A stretch of 16,598 nt of DNA from RGIG9114 sp045592865 (GCA_045592865.1 JAZNVP010000026.1:1-16598); one strand, 5' to 3'. Positions 7,816 through 13,264 are shown, counted from the stretch's first letter. Numbers and translations: made by a program. Notes: a model not told the origin generated them from the letters alone.

Positions 7816-8339
7816 AAACCTTCACAAACCTTGATGATTTAAGAATAGAAGAGGATACTGTCGTTGCGCTTGGCTATTTCGATGCTATGCATATCGGTCA
7901 TAAAGCAGTTATAGAAAAGGCTTCTTCTTGTTCTTTAGCATTGTCTGTATTCACGTTTTTTAGTAAAGACGGTAAAAGGGGAGAAAAACCCTTGATTTCC
8001 CCTGAAGAAAAACTTAAATTGTTTGAAACCCTTTCTGTTAAATATTGTTTTATGCCTGACTTTTCAGTAATTAAGAATATTTCGGGTAAGGATTTCTTCG
8101 AAAATATTCTTGTTAATAAAATGAATGCAAAAACAGTCGTGTGCGGTGAAGATTTTCGTTTTGGTGTTAATGCTGAGTGCGGCGTTAATGAACTAGGTGA
8201 ATTTTGTAAAGAGCTTAATATAAAGCTTATTGTTGTTCCTCTTGTTAAAATAAATGGTATTAAAGTCAGCACTACTGATATAAGAAAAATGCTTGAAAAC
8301 GGCGAAACCGAAAAAGTAAATTCTTTTTTAGGTATTTAG
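7812..8339 (+). CDS. ribF: single-domain RibF-like FAD synthetase (FMN adenylyltransferase); riboflavin kinase domain absent
   Basis: The frame encodes the N-terminal half of RibF, the nucleotidyltransferase domain that makes FAD from FMN and ATP. Seen here are GYFDAMHIGHKAV (the HxGH nucleotide-binding motif), VCGEDFRFG, and STTDIRKMLENGE, which in two-domain RibF ends this domain. Ordinary RibF is about 300 residues with a C-terminal riboflavin kinase domain; this frame stops after about 175 residues, 8 nt before a terminator. No ATG, GTG or TTG lies upstream of the conserved motif in frame; the first ATG (7887) would remove the GYFD strand. The best start is ATA at 7812: it follows the purine-rich AGGGGGGAA by about 7 nt and overlaps the truB stop. 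Start uncertain, family certain. No remnant of the kinase domain is seen downstream. Confidence 0.82.
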   Translation: MKTFTNLDDLRIEEDTVVALGYFDAMHIGHKAVIEKASSCSLALSVFTFFSKDGKRGEKPLISPEEKLKLFETLSVKYCFMPDFSVIKNISGKDFFENILVNKMNAKTVVCGEDFRFGVNAECGVNELGEFCKELNIKLIVVPLVKINGIKVSTTDIRKMLENGETEKVNSFLGI

Positions 8340-8347
8340 CATATATA

Positions 8348-8380
8348 AAAACGGCAGTTCATAAGAACTGCCGTTTTAAT
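8348..8380. terminator. bidirectional Rho-independent terminator
   Basis: Perfect 13-bp stem AAAACGGCAGTTC (8348-8360) / GAACTGCCGTTTT (8365-8377) with an ATAA loop. It is followed by T-rich sequence on the plus strand (closing the rimP operon 8 nt after the ribF-like stop) and by TTTTTATATAT on the minus strand (closing the tRNA-Val transcript 4 nt after the CCA end). Confidence 0.92.
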
Positions 8381-8381
8381 T

Positions 8382-8458
8382 TGGTGAGGATGGGCGGACT
8401 TGAACCGCCGACCCCTTGCATGTCAAGCAAGTACTCTGACCAACTGAGCTACACCCTC
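8382..8458 (-). tRNA. tRNA-Val (anticodon GAC)
   Basis: 77-nt cloverleaf on the minus strand with the CCA end encoded. Acceptor GAGGGTG pairs with CATCCTC (one G-U), discriminator is A. The D-arm includes GCTCAGTTGGTCAGAGT. The anticodon stem is CTTGC/GCAAG with loop TTGACAT, anticodon GAC, reading GUC and GUU. The T-arm is GGCGGTTCAAGTCCGCC. It stands alone between two terminators with its own promoter. Confidence 0.96.
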
Positions 8459-8465
8459 GAGAAGT

Positions 8466-8494
8466 ATAATAACATAACCAAAAAGAAATTTCAA
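8466..8494 (-). promoter_or_regulatory. promoter of tRNA-Val
   Basis: Minus strand TTGAAA (8494-8489), 17-nt spacer, TATTAT (8471-8466). The predicted start would fall at or next to the first base of the mature tRNA (8458), so the 5' leader for RNase P would be almost nil. An overlapping TATACT (8468-8463) would shift the start slightly into the tRNA and is less likely. Confidence 0.55.
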
Positions 8495-8501
8495 TACATA
8501 A

Positions 8502-8535
8502 AAATAAAAAGTCCTCAAAAGAGGACTTTTTATTT
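8502..8535 (-). terminator. Rho-independent terminator of the polysaccharide deacetylase gene
   Basis: Perfect 15-bp stem AAATAAAAAGTCCTC (8502-8516) / GAGGACTTTTTATTT (8521-8535) with an AAAA loop. On the minus strand it follows the stop codon by 3 nt and runs into TTTTTATTT. It separates the deacetylase transcript from the tRNA promoter. Confidence 0.88.
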
Positions 8536-8538
8536 CTT

Positions 8539-9288
8539 TTACAGTTCTGATAAAGAACCAAATCGGTAACCCTCACCGATTAGCTTATCAATAACCGTTC
8601 CCAGTATTTCTGAGTTTGTTTTGGATGTGGAGTGTAATAGAATAACTCCGCCGGGATGAATTCGCTCCATCAAGTTATTGATCGCGTATTCTTTCTGAGG
8701 TTGATCATCGTTTTTCCAGTCTGCATAAGCAAAACTCCAGAAAACAGTCTTATATCCTAATTCTTTTGCAGTTCTTAAGGTAGATTCATTGAATTTTCCC
8801 ATAGGCGGACGGTAAAACTTAGCCCCTTCAAGACCTGTATATTCTTTGCATATTTTTTCCCAACCTAAAATCTGTTCTTTGAACTCTTCGGTAGATAGTT
8901 TAGTTGTATCGGGGTGGTTTTTGGTGTGGTTGCAAAGATGGTGACCTTCTTCTATGATTCTTTTGGCAATGTCAGCATTGTTTTTGATGAAGTTCCCGTC
9001 AACGAAAAACGCGGCCTTGACATTTTTTTCTTTTAATGTGTCTAAAATAGATTTGTGATAGCCATTATCATATCCGGCATCAAAGGTCAAATACAATACC
9101 TTTTCATCGGTCTCAGAGTAGTAAATTGTCCCATAGTTGTCAATAAACGACCTTGCCTCAGGTATTATTTCAGGTTTAGTGTGCGTCTTGTTGGGCTTGA
9201 AATACCAGTCGTAACAAGAACCTTGAGCAAAAGAAAGGGGAGAACTCAGAAGAATAATTGAAGCGATAACAGAAATAAGTCTTCTGAT
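8539..9288 (-). CDS. PdaA-like polysaccharide deacetylase (NodB domain), secreted; no standard start codon
   Basis: NodB-fold enzyme expected to deacetylate peptidoglycan amino sugars outside the cell. With ATC 9288 as first codon it is 249 residues. It begins with a signal peptide (RR followed by a hydrophobic stretch ending SPLSFA, about residue 21), then a linker with CYDWYFKPN as in PdaA. The catalytic domain has LTFDAGYDNG (Asp70), H-x3-H metal ligands His121 and His125, RPPMG (160-164), FWSFAYADW and LLHS. PdaA of Bacillus makes the muramic delta-lactam of spore cortex, so a sporulation role is possible but not shown. The second Asp of the NodB TFDD motif is Ala here. GGGAGG (9303-9298) sits 9 nt before ATC, with no ATG, GTG or TTG before the signal peptide. 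The first TTG (9096) would delete it. Confidence 0.85.
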   Translation of the reverse strand: MRRLISVIASIILLSSPLSFAQGSCYDWYFKPNKTHTKPEIIPEARSFIDNYGTIYYSETDEKVLYLTFDAGYDNGYHKSILDTLKEKNVKAAFFVDGNFIKNNADIAKRIIEEGHHLCNHTKNHPDTTKLSTEEFKEQILGWEKICKEYTGLEGAKFYRPPMGKFNESTLRTAKELGYKTVFWSFAYADWKNDDQPQKEYAINNLMERIHPGGVILLHSTSKTNSEILGTVIDKLIGEGYRFGSLSEL

Positions 9289-9305
9289 AACAAAATTCCT
9301 CCCTT

Positions 9306-9345
9306 AAAAATAATAAACATGGAGCAGAAGCTCCATGTTTATTAT
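9306..9345 (-). terminator. Rho-independent terminator of proS, abutting the next gene's Shine-Dalgarno
   Basis: Perfect 16-bp stem ATAATAAACATGGAGC (9310-9325) / GCTCCATGTTTATTAT (9330-9345) with a 4-nt loop, 32 nt after the proS stop. On the minus strand it is followed by a T run and, within about 3 nt, by the GGGAGG site of the deacetylase gene. The downstream gene therefore depends on readthrough, or on a start point inside the hairpin: a TATAAT occurs on the minus strand at 9346-9341 but has no good -35. Confidence 0.85.
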
Positions 9346-9377
9346 ATGAATTATTTGATTTAATACTACTGACAAGA

Positions 9378-10811
9378 TTAGTAAGCCTTGCCCCAATATA
9401 CCAAATGCTTTGCCTCTTTGCCGCAACATACACATTTGCCGCCCTTGAACTCTTCGCCAAAGGGAATACATCTTGAGGTAACACCTGCTTTTTCTTTTAG
9501 CTCCTCTTCGCAACTCAGTTCTCCGCACCAGTTTGCCTTTATAAATCCGCTTTCACCGTTTGCAGTGTTTATCATTGATTCCATATCACTGCACTCAAAG
9601 GTTCTGTTTTCACGGTTTTTTAGAGCCTTATCATATAGGTTGTTATGTATTTCCTTAAGGGCGTTTTCAACCTCATCTGTAACGTTGTCCAATGAAACTG
9701 TTTTCTTAAGACCTGAGTCTCTGTAAGCGAGAACGCACTGGTTGTTTTCAATATCACGAGGTCCGATCTCAATTCTGAGCGGAATACCCTTCATTTCGTA
9801 TTCTGCATACTTCCAACCGGGCGAGTTATCGCTATCGTCAAGTTTAACTCTGAATTTTTTGGAAAGTGTTTCCTTTAATTCATTTGCTTTTTCTAAGACT
9901 CCGCCCTTGTGGAAAGCAACAGGAATAATAACTGCCTGAGTAGGAGCAACGTAAGGCGGGAGAACGAGTCCGTTATCATCACCGTGCGTCATGATTATTG
10001 CGCCAACAATTCTTGTCGACATACCCCAAGAGGTCTGGTGAGGATAATGAAGCTTGTTGTCTCTTCCTGAATATTTGATATCAAAAGCCTTTGCGAATCC
10101 GTCTCCAAAATAGTGGCTTGTTCCGCTCTGAAGTGCCTTACCGTCGTGCATAAGAGCTTCAATAGTGTAGGTCGACTCTGCACCTGCAAATTTCTCTTTA
10201 TCAGTCTTCTTGCCGCGAACGACGGGAATAGCAAGGAAACTTTCGCAGAAATCTGCGTAAACGTTAAGCATTGTTTCTGTTTCGATTTCAGCTTCTTCTT
10301 TTGTTTCGTGCATAGTGTGGCCTTCCTGCCATAAGAACTCGCAGGAACGAAGGAAAGGACGTGTGGTCTTTTCCCAACGAACAACAGAGCACCACTGATT
10401 ATAGAGCTTAGGTAAATCTCTGTAAGAGTGAATAATATCTTTATAATGGTCGCAGAAAAGCGTTTCGCTTGTAGGGCGAACGCAAAGGCGTTCCTGAAGT
10501 TTTTCGTTTCCACCGTGGGTTACCCATGCAACCTCGGGAGCGAAGCCTTCAACGTGATCCTTTTCCTTCTGAAGAAGACTTTCGGGAATAAACATTGGCA
10601 TCATGACGTTTTCGTGACCAAGTTCTTTAAATCTGCGGTCGAGTTCCTTCTGAATATTTTCCCAAATTGCATATCCGTATGGACGAATAATCATGCAACC
10701 TCTAACGCCGGAATAGTCAATTAACTCTGCTTTCTTAACAACGTCGGTATACCACTGCGCAAAATCGGTGTCCATCGACGTTATGTCTTTAACCATTTTT
10801 TCGTTTGCCAT
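9378..10811 (-). CDS. proS: prolyl-tRNA synthetase, type 3 (archaeal/eukaryotic-like)
   Basis: 477-residue class II aminoacyl-tRNA synthetase charging tRNA-Pro. Motifs are RPTSET (112-117), motif 2 with RWEKTTRPFLRSCEF (145-159), and motif 3 with STRIVGAII and HGDDNGLVLPP (265-286). The anticodon-binding domain spans about 290-395. The C-terminal zinc-type domain has Cys429, 434, 448, 460, 462 and 463, and the chain ends in Tyr, as in the archaeal/eukaryotic-like class. The large editing insert of the common bacterial ProRS, between motifs 2 and 3, is absent. Start ATG 10811 follows GGAAGG. Its own promoter lies 34-62 nt upstream, too close for a T-box leader. Transcription stops at the hairpin just downstream. 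Confidence 0.96.
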   Translation of the reverse strand: MANEKMVKDITSMDTDFAQWYTDVVKKAELIDYSGVRGCMIIRPYGYAIWENIQKELDRRFKELGHENVMMPMFIPESLLQKEKDHVEGFAPEVAWVTHGGNEKLQERLCVRPTSETLFCDHYKDIIHSYRDLPKLYNQWCSVVRWEKTTRPFLRSCEFLWQEGHTMHETKEEAEIETETMLNVYADFCESFLAIPVVRGKKTDKEKFAGAESTYTIEALMHDGKALQSGTSHYFGDGFAKAFDIKYSGRDNKLHYPHQTSWGMSTRIVGAIIMTHGDDNGLVLPPYVAPTQAVIIPVAFHKGGVLEKANELKETLSKKFRVKLDDSDNSPGWKYAEYEMKGIPLRIEIGPRDIENNQCVLAYRDSGLKKTVSLDNVTDEVENALKEIHNNLYDKALKNRENRTFECSDMESMINTANGESGFIKANWCGELSCEEELKEKAGVTSRCIPFGEEFKGGKCVCCGKEAKHLVYWGKAY

Positions 10812-10844
10812 AAGAACCTTCCTTTCAATTATGTTTACCGATAT

Positions 10845-10873
10845 ATTATAAAGGAAAATTCTTTGGTTTGCAA
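10845..10873 (-). promoter_or_regulatory. sigma-A-type promoter of proS
   Basis: Minus strand TTGCAA (10873-10868), 17-nt spacer, perfect TATAAT (10850-10845). Predicted start is near 10838, leaving a leader of about 27 nt. No T-box or other structured element fits in it. Confidence 0.78.
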
Positions 10874-10878
10874 TAGGT

Positions 10879-11259
10879 TTACAAGATATTTTTAACCAGC
10901 GGCAGTTCGTGATTAATTAGTTTTTCGGTAAGTCCTTTGGCTTTTGACACTTCGGCATAAAATTCGCTCATATCTCTGTTTTCTAAAAGAGGGGATAGCC
11001 TTGCGAGTGTTTCTTCTAGTTCTTCAATGCTGTCGTGTCTAATAAATAGTATTAGGTAATCTGATTTTTTGCTAAAAGTGTTATATAGTTCATTGGAAGA
11101 GATTATTGCTTCAGAAATACTATCATTTTCAGAAAATTCTTTTATTTCTGTTAGTTTCGTTTCGATAATTTCCGTTGTATTATTTAGGTAGAAAAGAGAA
11201 ATAACGCTAAGCGAAATTATAAATATAACAGTTCCAATTGAAATATAAAGCCTATTCAT
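10879..11259 (-). CDS. DUF4363-family membrane-anchored protein
   Basis: 126-residue protein with one N-terminal membrane segment (about 7-26, LYISIGTVIFIISLSVISLF) and a helical, acidic extracytoplasmic domain rich in Glu and Ser. Placing of the anchor and its pairing with a DUF421 gene match the DUF4363 family, of unknown function. Its ATG lies 8 nt inside the upstream DUF421 gene, so the two are co-translated. No catalytic motif is seen. A role as partner or regulator of the DUF421 protein is inference from this pairing only. Confidence 0.75.
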   Translation of the reverse strand: MNRLYISIGTVIFIISLSVISLFYLNNTTEIIETKLTEIKEFSENDSISEAIISSNELYNTFSKKSDYLILFIRHDSIEELEETLARLSPLLENRDMSEFYAEVSKAKGLTEKLINHELPLVKNIL

Positions 11260-11929
11260 TTGAATCTATCCTAACGAATGAAAACTTGTTTTTTTCCTGA
11301 CAGGTCATAATAAGAACGTCTTTGAGTTTAGTTTTGTTCTTTTCAAGATGCTTTATTATCTTTTTCTCGCTTGTTCCTGCAACAGTGATGTTTTGTTCTA
11401 ATAGGTCTCCGTTTGATACCACTAAAATCGGGGGTTCCTCATCTGGTTCGGTTGTTTTAGTGTCATTTTTCGTTGCGTTCTGAAAAGCTGATTTTTTGTA
11501 AACGCTAAGTTCACCGTTTGTTTCAACTAATGCAAATAAAACCTCATTAATATCAAAAACGTCGTTAAGCCTTAGTTCTTCAAAAAGATCTTCAACGGTA
11601 AATCGAAGGTTCTTTAGTTCTTTTTGGATTATCTTTCCGTTTCTGATAACTATCTTCGGTGAGCCGGAAACAATATTTCTGTAAGCTTTCGAATGCATAG
11701 ATATTTCCGAGGAAATAATTTCTAAGCTCATAAAGACTAAAATAGGAATAACGCCTGAAAAAAGGGGAATGGTAACGTCTTCAATTGCCATTGTTGCAAT
11801 GTTTGAAATCAGAATAGTAACAACTAATTCGGAAGGTTGAAGCTGTCCTATCTGACGTTTACCCATAATTCTGACAGTGCAAACAATAATAACGTAAATT
11901 ATAATAGACCTAATAAATATAATTATCAT
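11252..11929 (-). CDS. DUF421 (YetF-type) membrane protein
   Basis: 225-residue integral membrane protein of the YetF/DUF421 family. Hydrophobic segments near the N-terminus flank the family hallmark RIMGKRQIGQLQPSELVVT (about 20-38). Further membrane segments reach about residue 85. A soluble C-terminal part follows, with the conserved run GSPKIVIRNGKI and LFEELRLNDVFDINEVLFALVETNGELSVYK. In Bacillus, relatives are linked to spores or stress, but the biochemical role is not settled. It overlaps the DUF4363 gene by 8 nt. A CGGAG site precedes the ATG at 11929. The stretch between it and the rpmA terminator is AT-rich and contains TATAAT at 11958-11953 (minus) without a clear -35. Confidence 0.88.
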   Translation of the reverse strand: MIIIFIRSIIIYVIIVCTVRIMGKRQIGQLQPSELVVTILISNIATMAIEDVTIPLFSGVIPILVFMSLEIISSEISMHSKAYRNIVSGSPKIVIRNGKIIQKELKNLRFTVEDLFEELRLNDVFDINEVLFALVETNGELSVYKKSAFQNATKNDTKTTEPDEEPPILVVSNGDLLEQNITVAGTSEKKIIKHLEKNKTKLKDVLIMTCQEKNKFSFVRIDSNE

Positions 11930-11985
11930 ATTTGATCTCCGAAAAAATGATAATTATATTTTTTGTTTTATTTAAAAAATTATAC

Positions 11986-12015
11986 AAAAAAAGAAGGGTG
12001 TTTTAAACACCCTTC
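11986..12015 (-). terminator. Rho-independent terminator of the rplU-rpmA operon
   Basis: On the minus strand GAAGGGTG and CACCCTTC pair (12015-12008 with 12000-11993; the inner TTT/AAA bases may extend the stem). Seven T residues follow (11992-11986). It lies 5 nt after the rpmA stop codon. Confidence 0.9.
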
Positions 12016-12020
12016 AAGTT

Positions 12021-12281
12021 TTATTGTTCTACTTTGTAAACGCTAACCTTTTTGCGATCCTTACCAACTCTCTCGAATTTAACCTTACCGTCAACGAGAG
12101 CGAAGAGGGAATCGTCAGATCCGCGGCCTACATTGTTGCCGGGATGAATGTGGGTTCCGCGCTGTTTAACAAGAATGTTACCTGCGAGAACGAACTGTCC
12201 GTCAGCTCTTTTAACACCAAGACGTATAGATTCTGAATCACGGCCGTTCTTGGTGGAGCCCATACCTTTTTTATGTGCCAT
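12021..12281 (-). CDS. rpmA: 50S ribosomal protein bL27
   Basis: 86-residue large-subunit protein whose N-terminal arm reaches toward the peptidyl transferase centre. It starts AHKKGMGSTKNGRDSESIRL after Met and carries the conserved GNILVKQRGT and HPGNNVGRG. In most Firmicutes bL27 has a short N-terminal extension cut off by the protease Prp, whose gene lies between rplU and rpmA. Here the extension is absent: AAGGAGTG stands 8 nt before the ATG, and an in-frame TGA lies three codons upstream. No prp gene fits in the 30-nt gap after rplU. The protein is therefore of the unprocessed, proteobacterial-like form. Confidence 0.97.
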   Translation of the reverse strand: MAHKKGMGSTKNGRDSESIRLGVKRADGQFVLAGNILVKQRGTHIHPGNNVGRGSDDSLFALVDGKVKFERVGKDRKKVSVYKVEQ

Positions 12282-12311
12282 TAAAATTCACTCCTTAATA
12301 AAATCTAACCG

Positions 12312-12626
12312 TTAGGCGTTAATTGTTTCGATTCTAACCTGAGAATAGGGCTGTCTGTGTCCTAACTTTCTCTTGGAATCTTTCTTAGGTTTGTAGGTGA
12401 AAACCGTAACCTTTTTACCTTTGCCGTTCTTGAGAAGGGTAGCAGTTACTGTTGCGTCCTTAACGTAGGGCTTACCAACAGACATTGATCCGCTTCTTTT
12501 AGAAACGCTGATTACCTTGTCAAAGGTAACTTCTGAGTTTACTTCGGCGTCGATCTTTTCAACGAATATAACATCGCCTTCAGATACCTTATACTGTTTT
12601 CCGCCGGTTTCGATTACTGCAAACAT
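12312..12626 (-). CDS. rplU: 50S ribosomal protein bL21
   Basis: 104-residue large-subunit rRNA-binding protein. It shows the family N-terminus MFAVIETGGKQYKVSEGD and the C-terminal basic run KPKKDSKRKLGHRQPYSQVRI. The ATG at 12626 is chosen because it begins the conserved sequence and follows AAGGATGG; an in-frame ATG at 12638 is part of that Shine-Dalgarno and would add four residues. It is first in a two-gene operon with rpmA, behind a strong promoter and a structured leader. Confidence 0.96.
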   Translation of the reverse strand: MFAVIETGGKQYKVSEGDVIFVEKIDAEVNSEVTFDKVISVSKRSGSMSVGKPYVKDATVTATLLKNGKGKKVTVFTYKPKKDSKRKLGHRQPYSQVRIETINA

Positions 12627-12642
12627 TTTTGAAACCATCCTT

Positions 12643-12705
12643 ATTTATAGACTCGCTGCATTAAGGCGCGGTGTCAACCGACTTTAATAGCCCATAGCAC
12701 GCGGC
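12643..12705 (-). ncRNA. L21-type leader of the rplU operon (putative autoregulatory element)
   Basis: The 5' UTR of rplU can fold as a closed element: CGC(G)TGC (12703-12697) pairs with GCAGCG (12659-12654) with one bulged G; inside it ATTAA pairs with TTAAT, and a small CGGT/ACCG hairpin with a TGAC loop. Firmicutes rplU operons carry a known L21 leader RNA at this place. Assignment rests on position and hand folding; a covariance-model scan would settle it. Confidence 0.5.
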
Positions 12706-12711
12706 TTTAAT

Positions 12712-12740
12712 ATCATAACACAAGAACTTCTCTTTGTCAA
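12712..12740 (-). promoter_or_regulatory. strong sigma-A-type promoter of rplU-rpmA
   Basis: Minus strand consensus TTGACA (12740-12735), 17-nt spacer, TATGAT (12717-12712) with an upstream TGT that makes an extended -10. The -35 begins only 8 nt after the stop of the preceding small gene. No terminator separates them, so some readthrough from that gene is expected. Confidence 0.85.
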
Positions 12741-12747
12741 CACTTTT

Positions 12748-13032
12748 TTATTTTTGATTTAAAGCTCTCTCAAGCCAGATGGATGCTATATCCAGAGCGT
12801 CATAAAGACCGGTTTTTTCGCTTGTTTTAACAAGTCTGTCTTTAGCTCTGATATCTTCATCGGTAAGCCAAAGCTGAATGGATACTTTTGTTGCAACGTC
12901 GAGATCTTTAATCTTTTTCGTTTCGAGGATCTGCATCATAATAACGTATTTGTCCGACATATTGCCATAGTAGATCATATTACCGTTTCTGACGAGGGGC
13001 TTACCCTTATATGTGAAAAAATTGTTAGCCAT
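12748..13032 (-). CDS. small protein of unknown function
   Basis: 94-residue protein, not assigned to a named family. It starts MANNFFTYKGKPLVRNGN, continues with YYGNMSDKYVIMMQIL and a mixed region with QLWLTDEDIRAKDRLVK, and ends in a helix with YDALDIASIWLERAL. There is no signal peptide or membrane segment, so it is probably cytosolic. ATG 13032 is chosen for AAGGAGAT 8 nt upstream; an in-frame start at 13074 lies in the promoter. Codon use resembles its neighbours and it has its own promoter and strong ribosome binding site, so it looks like a real, expressed gene. Its place just upstream of rplU-rpmA, without a terminator between, hints at co-expression with ribosomal proteins, but function cannot be inferred. 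Confidence 0.8.
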   Translation of the reverse strand: MANNFFTYKGKPLVRNGNMIYYGNMSDKYVIMMQILETKKIKDLDVATKVSIQLWLTDEDIRAKDRLVKTSEKTGLYDALDIASIWLERALNQK

Positions 13033-13064
13033 TTCAAAATATCTCCTTTTCATATTATTCTGTA

Positions 13065-13093
13065 ATGATACCATAAAATTTCTTAAAAGTAAA
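13065..13093 (-). promoter_or_regulatory. promoter of the small unknown gene
   Basis: Minus strand TTTACT (13093-13088), 17-nt spacer, TATCAT (13070-13065) with TGG directly upstream (extended -10). Predicted start near 13058, leader about 25 nt, with AAGGAGAT before the ATG. Confidence 0.6.
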
Positions 13094-13184
13094 GAAGAAA
13101 AAATGAGAAAAATTCCTTAAAAATCGTGTATCTGAGAAAATTGAATAAAATTGTAGAATATTATTATAAATTATTAAAATACTA
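13094..13184. other. AT-rich intergenic stretch between divergent promoters
   Basis: The 319-nt gap between the small unknown gene and potA holds the two divergent promoters and the pot leader, annotated separately. The remaining part here is very AT-rich and contains no ORF with a ribosome binding site. A weak promoter-like pair, TTGAAT (13141-13146) and TATAAA (13165-13170) with an 18-nt spacer, may be chance in such sequence. Confidence 0.5.
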
Positions 13185-13213
13185 TTGACTTTTACGCAAA
13201 AAAACCTTATATT
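13185..13213 (+). promoter_or_regulatory. promoter of the potABCD operon
   Basis: TTGACT (13185-13190), 17-nt spacer, TATATT (13208-13213); start near 13220. A second candidate downstream has a perfect TATAAT (13250-13255) with a poor -35 (TTTAAC, 13227-13232), giving a start near 13262, just before the folded leader. Between them GTTTTTA/TAAAAAC (13224-13230 / 13235-13241) can form a weak A-T hairpin. Confidence 0.6.
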
Positions 13214-13264
13214 TTAAATTACTGTTTTTAACTTTAAAAACGGGTTTTGTATAATGCGCTGTAT

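Noticed and set aside
7887..8339. Starting the ribF-like gene at the first ATG (7887)
   Set aside because: It would cut off the GYFDA strand that precedes the HIGH motif, which is clearly conserved in the upstream frame.
8340..8460. rpsO expected after truB-ribF as in Bacillus
   Set aside because: The operon ends at a terminator followed by a tRNA on the other strand; rpsO must lie elsewhere, which is common in Clostridia and not itself notable.
8376..8576. Open frames across the tRNA-Val gene on both strands
   Set aside because: They translate a tRNA and two terminators; the cloverleaf explains the sequence.
9995..10513. 172-residue open frame inside proS on the same strand
   Set aside because: It lies wholly inside the well-supported synthetase gene in another frame, with no ribosome site or family motif.
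10812..10878. T-box leader ahead of proS
   Set aside because: The promoter lies about 34 nt upstream of the start codon, so there is no room for a T-box.
12627..12638. Longer rplU start at 12638
   Set aside because: That ATG is part of the AAGGATGG ribosome site; bL21 family proteins begin at the MFAVIETGGKQYKV position.
13033..13074. Longer start of the small unknown gene at 13074
   Set aside because: It would begin at or upstream of the predicted transcription start; AAGGAGAT serves ATG 13032.
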